The notes under the pieces were generated by a model. It worked only from the letters and a program-made list of their open reading frames with translations. It was not told the origin of the DNA and did not search any database. Shown piece by piece: positions 30,945 through 39,825 of a stretch of 64,000 bases of DNA (position 1 is the first letter of the stretch; every line of letters begins with the position of its first letter). The DNA comes from Caulobacter radicis (GTDB lineage Bacteria; Pseudomonadota; Alphaproteobacteria; Caulobacterales; Caulobacteraceae): assembly GCF_003094615.1 (NCBI RefSeq), contig NZ_QDKO01000019.1, forward strand, positions 62,001 to 126,000, in the 5' to 3' direction. The position numbers and the translations under genes were made by a program.

Positions 30945-31922
30945 TTAGAGCCCCAGCAGCTTGGCTTGGTAGGCGACGCCGCGCGCCACGCCTTCCTCGA
31001 AGCCGATCAGCGGCTTGAGGCCCAGCTTGTTCTGAAGGGTGGTGTCGCCCACGCGCGCGAACACGCCTTCCGGCTTGTCCGAGGTGCCGATGACCGTCGG
31101 ATCGTAACCGGCGGCGTTGGCCGCGATCTTGGCGAACTCCTTGAACGTGGTCTTCCGGGCGGTCGACAGGTTGATCGCGTCGCCGTTGCTGATCAGGTCC
31201 ATCGATTCAAGCACGAAGCGCACGGCGTCGCTGATGTGGATGAAGTCGCGCGACTGATCGCCCGTGCCCCAGACGGTCAGGGTGTCCTGGCCGCGGAACT
31301 CCAGAGCGCGCTTGCAGATGCTCGGGAAGGGGTAGGTCAGGTCCTGGTCTTCGCCATAGCCCGAGAACGGACGATAGCAGACCATGTCGAGGTCGTAGCT
31401 CTTGTGCGCAAGGCGAGCCAGGTACTCGCCCGTCAGCTTGGCCCAGCCGTACGAGAGGTCCGGCATGCCCAGCTTGGTGTCGAAGTCGATCATGTCTTCC
31501 GACAGCAGGTGCTGGTTGTCGCGCGTCTGCAGCGAGATCGGATAGGCGGCCGACGACGAGAAGAAGATGTTCTTCTTCGGACGGGTGCGCAGCGCCCAGC
31601 GGAAGAAGTCGGCGTCGATCGCCAGATCCTCGGCCACGGCCAGCGGATCATACTCGATCATCAGGCGGCCGCCGACCATGGCGGCCAGGTGGAAGGCGTA
31701 GTCGAACTTCTCGTCCTTGCGGAAGTATTCGCGGCAGTCCTGTTCGACCCAGGTGAAGCCCTTGTAGGTGCGGGGGTCGTACAGCGGCCATTCCTCGGGG
31801 CGGAGGCCACCGGTGCGCGGCACGATCGGATCGACGCAGACGACGTCCCAACCGCGCTCGAGCAGCGCGTGGCAGAGATGGCGGCCCACAAAGCCGGCCC
31901 CGCCGGTAACCAAAGCTCTCAC
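30945..31922 (-). CDS. NAD-dependent NDP-sugar epimerase/dehydratase (extended SDR)
   Basis: The 325-residue protein has the Rossmann loop TGGAGFVGRHL at 7-17, FFSSSAAYP as the serine segment and YGWAK as the catalytic YxxxK. The length and C-terminal substrate region fit extended SDR sugar-nucleotide enzymes. The HLAAMVGGRL segment after the second strand loosely recalls GDP-mannose 3,5-epimerases, but UDP- or dTDP-sugar 4-epimerases remain possible. It is the last gene of a leftward series with the coiled-coil and two-domain glycosyltransferase genes, so it likely makes the donor for one of them. The substrate cannot be assigned from sequence alone. Confidence 0.85.
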   Translation of the reverse strand: MRALVTGGAGFVGRHLCHALLERGWDVVCVDPIVPRTGGLRPEEWPLYDPRTYKGFTWVEQDCREYFRKDEKFDYAFHLAAMVGGRLMIEYDPLAVAEDLAIDADFFRWALRTRPKKNIFFSSSAAYPISLQTRDNQHLLSEDMIDFDTKLGMPDLSYGWAKLTGEYLARLAHKSYDLDMVCYRPFSGYGEDQDLTYPFPSICKRALEFRGQDTLTVWGTGDQSRDFIHISDAVRFVLESMDLISNGDAINLSTARKTTFKEFAKIAANAAGYDPTVIGTSDKPEGVFARVGDTTLQNKLGLKPLIGFEEGVARGVAYQAKLLGL

Positions 31923-32010
31923 TTAAATTCTCCTTGTCCCCCGTAGGGTTATTGTCGCCGGCCGTAAGCCAGCCTGGATCCGTTGGCGCCGTCGCCGGGT
32001 TCGCGGAAGC

Positions 32011-32844
32011 TTATTGCTTGACCTTGAACCTGATCAACAGCCTGCCCAGCAGGCGCACTGGCTTGCCGATCTTCCATGAGGTGGAGGCGTAGATCGCCGA
32101 GAGCGCGGCGGCATGCCGATCGTTGGCGTCGCGCTCGCGATGGATCGCCTCGTCCCTCTGGGCCTCCAGCTCCCGGACGACATTGCCGTGCTGGATCTGG
32201 ATCGCGCCGATGGAGGGCGTTTCAACCACATGCGGGACTTCCACCACAACGGGCGCGGCCGGGGCGGCCCGCTCAGCGGAATAGGCCGTCATCCGCTCAG
32301 CCTCGGACGCCATGATCGCCAGAACGCCCTGGAGCTTTTCATCCAGAAGAGCGGCGTGGGCGTGCGCGGCGCGCAGTTCCTCGGCGTGCTGCTGGCTTCG
32401 CGCGTGTTCCTGCGCCAGGGCGGCTTCGGTCTCGGCGAGAGAGGCCGCGGCCGCCTGGAGCTGGGCGCGGAGCGCGCCGGCTTCGTGGTCGACGAAGCGA
32501 AGCCCCTGGAGGCGTTCGGTATGGTCGCTGATCTTGCGGATCTCGGCTTCGGTGACCGAGATCATGTCGCGCAGCTTGATCTCGAGCAGGCTCCGGGCCG
32601 CGGCTTGGGTTTCCGCATCGGCTTGGGCCGTTCCGAGCGCGGAGCTCAGGGTCAGGACCTGATCTTCCAGCGTGGCCTGGTTGGCGCGCGCTTCGTTCAT
32701 CGCCGCGGTCGTGTCGAGCAGTTGGGCCTCGCCGGCCGCGAGTTCGTCGCGCAGCCGGCGCATGAGCAGCTCTTCGCCATCACCTTCGTCGGCGATCATT
32801 CGATCGAGCTCTGCTTCTTCCAGGGTGAGGTTCTCAGTCGTCAT
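32011..32844 (-). CDS. Coiled-coil protein with glycosyltransferase-associated C-terminal motif
   Basis: The 277-residue protein is mostly a predicted coiled coil (about residues 5-185, Ala/Glu/Leu-rich heptads), followed by a short Pro/Val linker and a second helical part. The C-terminus has IYASTSWKIGKPVRLLGRLL, close to the STSWRxTxPLR motif often found at the ends of polysaccharide glycosyltransferases, where it may help membrane association. No catalytic domain is seen. Its start lies 11 bases inside the end of the two-domain glycosyltransferase gene upstream, so the two are translationally linked. It may be a scaffold or chain-length factor for that enzyme. Function is inferred. Confidence 0.75.
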   Translation of the reverse strand: MTTENLTLEEAELDRMIADEGDGEELLMRRLRDELAAGEAQLLDTTAAMNEARANQATLEDQVLTLSSALGTAQADAETQAAARSLLEIKLRDMISVTEAEIRKISDHTERLQGLRFVDHEAGALRAQLQAAAASLAETEAALAQEHARSQQHAEELRAAHAHAALLDEKLQGVLAIMASEAERMTAYSAERAAPAAPVVVEVPHVVETPSIGAIQIQHGNVVRELEAQRDEAIHRERDANDRHAAALSAIYASTSWKIGKPVRLLGRLLIRFKVKQ

Positions 32845-35068
32845 GACGCTGACCCACGAAGACCATCTCGAGGTCCGGATTGATGTAGCTGGCCGCGGTC
32901 GAGATGTTGCTGACGATATGGAAGAGGACGTTGCAGCGCGCGAGGGAGTAGCAGTCGGCGATCACCTCGGCCGCCATGGTCGAGGACCAGTTGGCCGGAT
33001 CGGCGGCGGTCAGGTGCTGGATCTGGTGGCCTTCACGCATCTTGTCGTTGGTCGACAGGTTCGAGAACTGCTGGTCGTCGGCGATCGAGGTGCGCTTCAC
33101 GTCGGTGTCGTAATGCAGGTAGTCGCCGAAGTGGTTGCGCATTTCCTCGATCGTCGAGTCCTGGTCGGTGGCCAGGAAGATCTGCGGGTTCTCGATGCCT
33201 TCGCGGCTGATGTATTCCTTGATCGCGCGGACATAGATCTCGATGTGCGACAGGCGCGCGCCGGGCTGCTCGATGGCGTGGCTCGGGTGGCGGATGTGCA
33301 CGCCGATGCGGTGGCCGTCGCCCAGCATGTCGATGTTGCGATCGATGCGGGCCTGGATGGACGCCACCGGGCGCATGTATTCCGAGACCTTGGCGTGATA
33401 CCAGCGCCGCCAGCGTTGGAACTCCGGCATCTGGTAGAGCCGGTAGGCGTGAACATAGGTCAGCCAGGGTTCACGCTTCTCGTTGAAGTCGTCGGCGATG
33501 TAGGCGCCGTCGTACATGGCGGCGGTGTCGTTGTAGACCGAGATGTCCTGGACGTCGGGCCCGGGCTCGAACAGGTGCAGCCAGCCGTTGCCTTCCTCGC
33601 GCGAGGCGTAGCAGAAGCTCGTGAACGCCGAGAGCCCGAAGTATTCCTGGATCGCCGAGGCGCGCCAGTCGGGAAGCACGACGCGCGAGGGATCGGCGTC
33701 CTTTTCCCAGACCAGATACGAGGCGTAGCGGTTGAACAGGGAGAAGAAGCCCCCGTCGTTGCCGATGACCACGACCTTGTTGCTGTTGTGGTTGACCAAC
33801 TGGGGATTGCGCGCCGAGCGGCAGGCGCTGTCGCCGTAGAGGGCGTGGCAGCGCTCGTAGAAATAGCTGTCCGGCGTGGCCATGCCCAGGTCGTTCAGGG
33901 TGTCGGGGCCGCCGCGGACGCTGACGTTCGCGGGCGTGACGATCGCGCGATAGATTGGCTTGAGCGCCTCCACGGTCCAGGCGTGGGCGGCGTCGCGATT
34001 GGCCACGGCCTTGGCGGCGTAGTCGTACCGATTGTCGTACACGTCGCGCATGGCCGCGCGCACGTCGACCGCGTGCGGCACGTACTGCAGGCCGATGAAG
34101 CGCTCGTTGATCTGGGGATAGAGGGCGGGCACCGGGATTTCGGCCCGCACGAAGCGCACGGAGTCGATGCCCGCGAGATCCTGGTGAGCGAAATGGTCGG
34201 CGAGGATCTGGGGCTTGCCCAGAGCGACGGCTTCACGGGCCGGGATCGAATAGCCCTCGCCGCGCGCGATGTTGATCATGCAGTCGACGTCTTCGACAAA
34301 GCGCATGTAGGCGCCTTCGTCGACCTTGCCGCGCATGACCTCGATGTTGGTCCCGCGGTACTTCTGCGCGAACGCGGCGGCCTCATCCTCGGGCAGCAGG
34401 GAATAGGTCAGCTTCATCCGCAGCTGGACGTCGGGGTTGTCGAGGCCGAACGTCGCTTCGAAGGCGTCGGCGATCATGTGGACGTTCTTGCGGAAGTCGT
34501 AGGCGCCGACGACGCCGAACACGTAGGGCTGGCCCACCGGCTTGGGACGCGCGGTGAAGAAGGCCTTCATGTCCATCGCGATCGGCAGCGTGAAGATCGG
34601 CTTGGCGACGCCGCAGCTCTTGAGCACGGTCTGCAGGAAGCCGGCCGGCACGAAGGCCGCATCGAAGTGGGTGTTGATGATCTGCGTCCACTCCGGCGGT
34701 ACTTGAGTGGAGTCGAAGACGGGATAGCAGTACTTCAGTCGCGCCGCCGGGCACTTTTCGTAGTTGCGGTCGCCGACCCCGTTCCAGAGCACGTCGCAGA
34801 AGATCGCGACATCGCCCGGTTCGGCGTGGCCTTCAGCGTCGGTGATCTTCTCTACCCAGGGATAGTGGACGTCGTCACCCGCCTCGGGCGCGCTGTTGAT
34901 GAACCGCACGCGAACGTTCGGCGCGCCTTCCAAAGCTTTCAGCCAGGCGTGCGCTTGACGTCCGATCCCAGTGTAGGAGTTACCCTTACCAACGATTGTG
35001 ACGGTAATCTTCGTTCTGGGCGCGCGCTCGAAGACCGATTTCAGAGAAACTTCGACCTTATCGGACAT
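32834..35068 (-). CDS. Two-domain glycosyltransferase: GT4-like N-terminus, fucosyltransferase-like C-terminus
   Basis: The 744-residue protein has a GT-B domain at about 20-385 (SYTGIGRQAHAWLKAL, GAYDFRKNVHMIADAF, ARGEGYSIPAREAVALGKP with the glutamates of GT4). A second domain at about 430-744 has GGFFSLFNRYASYLVW, VHIRHPSHAIEQPG (590-603) and IFLATDQDS (630-638), ending SNISTAASYINPD. The HxR, late ATD and ST..S.. pattern resembles alpha-1,6/O-fucosyltransferase-type (GT23/GT11-like) enzymes that use GDP-sugars. It has a paralogue of the same architecture at 35311, and GDP-deoxyhexose genes lie in the locus. Both domains look intact. It may add two sugars in sequence; the precise donors are unknown. 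Confidence 0.78.
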   Translation of the reverse strand: MSDKVEVSLKSVFERAPRTKITVTIVGKGNSYTGIGRQAHAWLKALEGAPNVRVRFINSAPEAGDDVHYPWVEKITDAEGHAEPGDVAIFCDVLWNGVGDRNYEKCPAARLKYCYPVFDSTQVPPEWTQIINTHFDAAFVPAGFLQTVLKSCGVAKPIFTLPIAMDMKAFFTARPKPVGQPYVFGVVGAYDFRKNVHMIADAFEATFGLDNPDVQLRMKLTYSLLPEDEAAAFAQKYRGTNIEVMRGKVDEGAYMRFVEDVDCMINIARGEGYSIPAREAVALGKPQILADHFAHQDLAGIDSVRFVRAEIPVPALYPQINERFIGLQYVPHAVDVRAAMRDVYDNRYDYAAKAVANRDAAHAWTVEALKPIYRAIVTPANVSVRGGPDTLNDLGMATPDSYFYERCHALYGDSACRSARNPQLVNHNSNKVVVIGNDGGFFSLFNRYASYLVWEKDADPSRVVLPDWRASAIQEYFGLSAFTSFCYASREEGNGWLHLFEPGPDVQDISVYNDTAAMYDGAYIADDFNEKREPWLTYVHAYRLYQMPEFQRWRRWYHAKVSEYMRPVASIQARIDRNIDMLGDGHRIGVHIRHPSHAIEQPGARLSHIEIYVRAIKEYISREGIENPQIFLATDQDSTIEEMRNHFGDYLHYDTDVKRTSIADDQQFSNLSTNDKMREGHQIQHLTAADPANWSSTMAAEVIADCYSLARCNVLFHIVSNISTAASYINPDLEMVFVGQRHDD

Positions 35069-35310
35069 TTACATCTATCCCAGTACGTGCGTCGCCACTC
35101 GGGCCTGAATTAAGGGGGGCGAGCCGTGCGCGAGAAGGTGTTGACGCCGACATTGTCGACGAAAAACGACACTCCTCGTAACTCAAATCCGCTGGTCGAG
35201 CCTCCAACTCCTCGCCCCCTGTGAGGATATGGACTAACCCAAGTGCGGAGTAAACCGGCGCCCGCATTCCGCGGTTGAGCAGCGCCCCTCTACCCCATTC
35301 CCGGGGGAAC

Positions 35311-37500
35311 TCATCCGGTCGAAGCCATTTCGCCCGGTCGACAGAAGATCAATTCGCAATCCGGATTCATGTACGAGACCGCGGTCGAGACGTTGGAAAC
35401 GACGTGCAGCATCGACTGGCAGCGTGACAGCATGACCGCGTCGCGGATCACCTGACGCGCCAGGTCGGCCGACCAGGTGTCCACCGACGCGGCCATCAGG
35501 TGCTGGACCTGATGGCCCTGAACGCGTTGCAGTTCGGCCCCGCCGCCCATCAGCTTGGCGTCGTCCGCTTCCTTGGTGCGCTCGACGGAGGTGAACCAGC
35601 AGGCCCGGTCGCCGAACTCCTCGGCAAAGCGCCGCACGACGCTTTCCTGGTCGGTGGCGAGGAAGATCTTCCAGTCGGGCGCGCCCTTCTTCTCCAGTTG
35701 CTTGTCGCGGATCTGCGCCTTCAGCGCCTGGATGTAGCTCTCGGTGTGGGCCATGCCCTCGCCGGGTTGCTCGATGGCGTGGCTGGGGTGGCGCACATGC
35801 GCGCCCAACAGGACGCCGTCGGTCGGAAGGTCCGCGGCGAAGCGGTCGATTTCCGCGGCCAGTTCGGGATGAAGGCGGATGTGATCCCGATAGATGCGGT
35901 TGTAGTGCCGCCTGAAGTTACGGAACTGGGGCGTCTTGTAGAGGCGGTAGGCGTGCACGTAGGTGAGGGTCGGTTCCCTCGCCTCGTTGAACGGATAGTC
36001 CGGGCGCACCGCGTTGGCGTAGAGCAGGTCGCCGTCATTCATCTGCTCGACGGTGAGGTCGAAGACGGGCTCGAACAGCTGGGTCCAGGCGTTGCCGTCC
36101 TCGGGGCGGCCGTAGCAGAAGCTGGTGGCCGGAGCGCCGTTCTGTCGCTCCAGGAAGCGATTGACGTCCCAGTCGGGCAGGGTGCGATGGCAGCGCTCGT
36201 CCTTCAGGTCCCACGCCATGTGGCTGAAGTAGGTGTTGAAGAGCGAGAAGAACCCGCCGTCATGTGCCTGGATGACGCGCGCGCGCTTGTGGCTGAAGCC
36301 GCCCCTCGCCGCCAGCCCGCCGCGGATGGTGGTCTTGAAGGACGCCGGGATCGAGACATGCTCGGCCTGGGGAGCGTCGCGGCGGAATGCGCGGATGTCG
36401 GGCTCGAGCAGCTCGGCGACGGCGGTGGACATCCGGCTGAACGACAGGGCGCCGGCATAGGCCCGGCGCGCGGTTCGGGTCTCGTGGGCGCGGCCGCTCT
36501 CGACGAACTCCACGGCCCGCTTCAGCGTGGCGGCGGCGTCCTCGACGACCACGCCGCGCTGCTCGCCGAACACGCGGTTGTCGATCTCGACGTAGCGCGC
36601 CGGCAGCCGCAGCCGCGCGGGAGTGAGGAAGACGCCGGGAACGTCCGCCAGGTCGCTGTGGCCGCCGACGTCGGAAAGCGCCAGGACGGCGCCGGCCGAA
36701 AGGGCCTCGCGCGGGCCGATGGAATAGGCCTCGCCGCGCGAGAAGCTGGCGAAGACGTCGAAGGAGCTGATCAGGTCCGACTTGTCTTCGTCGGACAGGT
36801 TGTCCGTCGACACGACGACGTTGCGCAGCCCGAGGTCGGCGATCTGCCGCTTGAGGTTCTCGACCGTCCGCGAGAACGAAAGATTTGAATGCAGGACGAG
36901 TTCGACATCGTCGCGGTCGCCGAACGTCTGCGCGAAGGCGGAGACCAGGACGTCGGCGCCCTTGCGCGGATGGAAGGCGGCGATCGAGCCGATCCGGGTC
37001 TTGCCCCGCCATTCACGCGCGGGGCGACGCAGCAGCGGCTCGTTGTTGAGGGGCAGGGGGATGACGCTGACCGGAACGGTGACGCCGTTCTTCTCGAGGA
37101 CGTCGCGCATGTGGGGGCTGGTCACGATGGCCCCGTCGAAACGCTCGTTGAGGATCCGCGTCCACTCGGGCGGCAGCAGGTCGGAGTCGAACACCACCAG
37201 CGCCAGTCGCAGGCCGTCCTGGGGCGTCAGCTCGTAATTGGTGTCGTACGCGCCGTTCCACAGGACATCGACGAAGATCGAGGCCTTGAGCGCCTGGCCC
37301 TTCCAGACCGGGATCTTGCGGCCGCTGGGCAGGACGACCTCGTCGCGATCGCGCAGTTCCGGCTCGGTGGGCAGAATGCAGACGGGGAAGTTGCGGGCCA
37401 GGAGTTCGCAATAGGCGTAGGTGTGGTGGCCAATTCCGACATCGAAGCGACAACGGCCGACGACGCAGATCTCTGCGTTCAAGTTGCTCTGCTGGACCAT
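35311..37500 (-). CDS. Two-domain glycosyltransferase, paralogue of the 32834 protein
   Basis: The 729-residue protein repeats the architecture of its neighbour. The N-terminal GT4-like domain has GIGHHTYAYCELLARNFP, GSIAAFHPRKGADVLVSAF and SRGEAYSIGPREALSAGAVL. The C-terminal fucosyltransferase-like domain has GGFFSLFNTYFSHMAW, AHVRHPSHAIEQPGEG, IFLATDQES and SNVSTAVSYMNPD. The HPSHAIEQPG core is identical in the two paralogues while the rest is diverged, so it is probably the donor or catalytic site. A 242-base gap separates the two genes and holds no recognisable gene. It likely extends or decorates the same glycan with a different specificity. Confidence 0.78.
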   Translation of the reverse strand: MVQQSNLNAEICVVGRCRFDVGIGHHTYAYCELLARNFPVCILPTEPELRDRDEVVLPSGRKIPVWKGQALKASIFVDVLWNGAYDTNYELTPQDGLRLALVVFDSDLLPPEWTRILNERFDGAIVTSPHMRDVLEKNGVTVPVSVIPLPLNNEPLLRRPAREWRGKTRIGSIAAFHPRKGADVLVSAFAQTFGDRDDVELVLHSNLSFSRTVENLKRQIADLGLRNVVVSTDNLSDEDKSDLISSFDVFASFSRGEAYSIGPREALSAGAVLALSDVGGHSDLADVPGVFLTPARLRLPARYVEIDNRVFGEQRGVVVEDAAATLKRAVEFVESGRAHETRTARRAYAGALSFSRMSTAVAELLEPDIRAFRRDAPQAEHVSIPASFKTTIRGGLAARGGFSHKRARVIQAHDGGFFSLFNTYFSHMAWDLKDERCHRTLPDWDVNRFLERQNGAPATSFCYGRPEDGNAWTQLFEPVFDLTVEQMNDGDLLYANAVRPDYPFNEAREPTLTYVHAYRLYKTPQFRNFRRHYNRIYRDHIRLHPELAAEIDRFAADLPTDGVLLGAHVRHPSHAIEQPGEGMAHTESYIQALKAQIRDKQLEKKGAPDWKIFLATDQESVVRRFAEEFGDRACWFTSVERTKEADDAKLMGGGAELQRVQGHQVQHLMAASVDTWSADLARQVIRDAVMLSRCQSMLHVVSNVSTAVSYMNPDCELIFCRPGEMASTG

Positions 37501-37548
37501 ACCGGACCTGAAATCAAACGGGCTTAGACTAGAGGCGAGATCGACGGC

Positions 37549-37977
37549 CTAGGCGCGATCGGCGCGCAGACGAACAAGTTCGGCTTCGGCGGCGGCGGCC
37601 CGTTCCTCGGCGCGATTGACCCATGCTTCCAGGGAGCGAATGTAGGAGGCGTTCATCTCCACGGTTCGTTCGAGGGCGGCGAGCTTGCTTTGGACGTCGC
37701 TCATCGGCTCGCCCAGGCGCGGAAGCGCCTCGAGATAGGCGACCTGCCCCGCCAGCCCCTGGCGCTCGGCCGCCAGGTAGGCGCCGTGCCGCTCGCTCTC
37801 GAACAGTTCCTGCTGGTAGGCCTCGAGTTCGACCACCACGCGTCGCAGCTCGGCCTCGCTGCGGTCCGCCCGTGATTGCGCGGCCTTGAGGGCCGCGTCG
37901 AGATCGTTGTCCTTGCCGGCCGAGGTCTTGGCGGAGCGGCCGGCGGCGATCTTTGGATCGGAAGCGGGGTGGTTCAT
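37549..37977 (-). CDS. Small coiled-coil protein
   Basis: The 142-residue protein has a short disordered N-terminus (about 1-25, Ser/Lys/Ala-rich). Two helical coiled-coil segments follow, about residues 26-75 and 85-142, with regular Leu/Ala/Glu spacing. No enzyme motif, signal peptide or membrane segment is seen. The ATG at 37977 is preferred; the longer alternative frame at 37529 is a shadow. It precedes the two-domain glycosyltransferase gene by 48 bases and follows galU on the same strand. Along with the protein at 32011 and the coiled-coil tail at 27.4-28 kb it makes three coiled-coil regions in this locus. A scaffold role is only a guess. Confidence 0.7.
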   Translation of the reverse strand: MNHPASDPKIAAGRSAKTSAGKDNDLDAALKAAQSRADRSEAELRRVVVELEAYQQELFESERHGAYLAAERQGLAGQVAYLEALPRLGEPMSDVQSKLAALERTVEMNASYIRSLEAWVNRAEERAAAAEAELVRLRADRA

Positions 37978-38103
37978 GAACTCCTCGACACTCGGTGCGG
38001 GTCCCGCCCAGGTTGAGCGCCTGGGCGCGATCGGACAGTGCTCGTGTCAGCACCTTTCGAGGTTCGGGGCAAGGCCTTAGCGAAAAGCTTGGCTGTTTGG
38101 CGA

Positions 38104-38973
38104 CTACAGCAGCCCCGAAATCGCCTTCCGCGCCGCCTCGCCCAGGTCGGGGCGTTTCAACGCCAGGGCGACATTGGCCTTGAGCAGGCCGATCTTGTCG
38201 CCGCAGTCGTGGGTGTCGCCTTCGTAGACATAGGCGTGGAAGGCCTGGTCCTGCATCAGCTTGGCCATGGAGTCGGTCAGCTGGATCTCATTGCCGGCGC
38301 CCTTTTCCTGACTGGCCAGCAGGTCGAAGATCTCGGGCTGGAGGATGTAGCGGCCGGCGATGGCCCAGTTCGACGGGGCCGTGCCCTTGGGCGGCTTCTC
38401 GACCATGCCGCTCATGGTGGCCAGTCGCCCCTCGACCTTGCTGGGGGCGACGACGCCGTACTTGTGGGTCTCGCTCTCGGGCACTTCCTCGACGCCGATG
38501 ACGTTGCCGCCGCCGACCTGGTCATAGACCTCGATCAGTTGGCTGAGCGCCGACTTCGGCGAGTCGACGATGACGTCGGGCAGCAGCACGGCGAAGGGCT
38601 CGTCGCCGATGATGTCGCGGGCGCACCACACGGCGTGGCCCAGACCCAGCGGAGCCATCTGGCGCACGAAGCTCATCTCGCCCGGCTTGGGCAGTTCGTC
38701 GCGCAGCTGCTTGAGGATCTCGAGCTTGCCCTTGGCCTCGAGCTGCATCTCCAGCTCGATCTGGTGATCGAAATAGTCCTCGATCGCGCCCTTGCTCCGA
38801 CCCGTGACGAAGACGAAATGCTCGATGCCGGCGGCGCGGCCTTCCTCGACGATGTAGGACAGGATCGGCCGGTCCACGACGTTGAGGAGCTCCTTCGGCG
38901 TCGACTTTGTCCCGGGCAGAACGCGAGTGCCCAAGCCGGCGACGGGAAGGACAGCCTTGCGGACGGGTTTCAT
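38104..38973 (-). CDS. galU: UTP-glucose-1-phosphate uridylyltransferase
   Basis: GalU makes UDP-glucose for surface glycans. The 289-residue length is normal. The N-terminus VRKAVLPVAGLGTRVLPGTKSTPKE, with the nucleotide-binding GLGTR and the catalytic KSTPKE lysine, is intact, and VLLPDVIVDSP and the GVVAPS and EKP segments are present. An in-frame GTG lies two codons earlier, but the ATG at 38973 has AGGTG six bases upstream. It heads the leftward series of coiled-coil and glycosyltransferase genes, 126 bases from the next, and is divergent from the FKBP lipoprotein gene. Confidence 0.97.
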   Translation of the reverse strand: MKPVRKAVLPVAGLGTRVLPGTKSTPKELLNVVDRPILSYIVEEGRAAGIEHFVFVTGRSKGAIEDYFDHQIELEMQLEAKGKLEILKQLRDELPKPGEMSFVRQMAPLGLGHAVWCARDIIGDEPFAVLLPDVIVDSPKSALSQLIEVYDQVGGGNVIGVEEVPESETHKYGVVAPSKVEGRLATMSGMVEKPPKGTAPSNWAIAGRYILQPEIFDLLASQEKGAGNEIQLTDSMAKLMQDQAFHAYVYEGDTHDCGDKIGLLKANVALALKRPDLGEAARKAISGLL

Positions 38974-39085
38974 GAGCACCTCGTGTCTGTGTCTCGGATG
39001 GACAGAGTTCTAGAGCGCGCCCCCGGAGCGCGCCACCACCGTTGCGTGACAACGGTGTCGGGAATGCGTTCCAAGCACGGAATGA

Positions 39086-39113
39086 TTGATGTTCGCGCCA
39101 GGCCTGCTAGCTC
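39086..39113 (+). promoter_or_regulatory. Candidate promoter for the FKBP lipoprotein gene
   Basis: TTGATG at 39086-39091 and GCTAGCTC at 39106-39113 are 14 bases apart. This is close to the Caulobacter housekeeping pattern and 33 bases before the ATG at 39146. Confidence 0.45.
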
Positions 39114-39145
39114 AGGACGCGGATTTGGCCATCGGAAACACTTTC

Positions 39146-39667
39146 ATGCGCGCTCGGTTCCTTCTTCTCGCCGCCCTGGCCAGCGTTTCGCTGGCGGCCT
39201 GCGGTCCTTCCAAGGAAGACCTGGCCGCGCGGCAGGCGGCGATGTCGGCCGCCAAGACCGCCGGCGCCGACTTCCTGGCCAAGAACGCCAAGGAGCCGGG
39301 CGTCGTCACCCTGCCCAGCGGCCTGCAATACAAGGTGATCCGGTCGGGCCCGGAAACCGGCCTGCACCCGCGCCCGATCGACGAGGTCAAGGTCCACTAC
39401 GAGGGCAAGCGTCTCGACGGCTTCGTGTTCGACAGCTCCTACGAGCGCGGCGTGCCCGCCTCGTTCCCGCTGCGCGGCCTGATCCCCGGCTGGATCGAGG
39501 CCATGCAGCTGATGCGTCCGGGCGACGAGTGGATGCTCTACGTGCCCGCTGACCTGGCCTATGGCGACAACCAGGCGGGAGCCGACATTCCGCCGGGCAG
39601 CACCCTGGTGTTCAAGATCGAACTGATCGACGTGCTGCGCAGCAAGTTGCAGGCTCCCAAGAGCTGA
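39146..39667 (+). CDS. FKBP-type peptidyl-prolyl isomerase, lipoprotein
   Basis: The 173-residue protein has a lipoprotein signal peptide (MRARFLLLAALASVSLAAC) with the LAAC lipobox. It should therefore be lipidated on that cysteine and held in the periplasm at the inner or outer membrane. The mature part has an N-terminal helix and then an FKBP domain with VKVHYEGKRLDGFVFDSSY, PLRGLIPGWIEAMQLM and YGDNQAGADIPPGSTLVF, which keeps the core proline-isomerase residues. It resembles MIP/FkpA-type folding factors but lacks a long dimerisation arm. The start at 39146 is chosen for the signal peptide; an upstream ATG at 39086 gives no signal. Confidence 0.92.
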   Translation: MRARFLLLAALASVSLAACGPSKEDLAARQAAMSAAKTAGADFLAKNAKEPGVVTLPSGLQYKVIRSGPETGLHPRPIDEVKVHYEGKRLDGFVFDSSYERGVPASFPLRGLIPGWIEAMQLMRPGDEWMLYVPADLAYGDNQAGADIPPGSTLVFKIELIDVLRSKLQAPKS

Positions 39668-39825
39668 TCTTCCGACGACTGACGAACCGGTCGGCGCGGG
39701 CGCTGTCTTGCGCTCGCGTTGCTGGCTGGTTTCAAATCGTGTCCAGGCGGTCAAACTGCTTGGTTTCCCGGGCTCACTGGGCTGATAGCGACAATCACTC
39801 GCAAGAAGCTTGGCTGGAGTTGGGG

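Noticed and set aside
35069..35267. Small 69-codon frame in the gap between the two fusion glycosyltransferases
   Set aside because: No ribosome site, no motif and poor codon use; it overlaps the next gene start.
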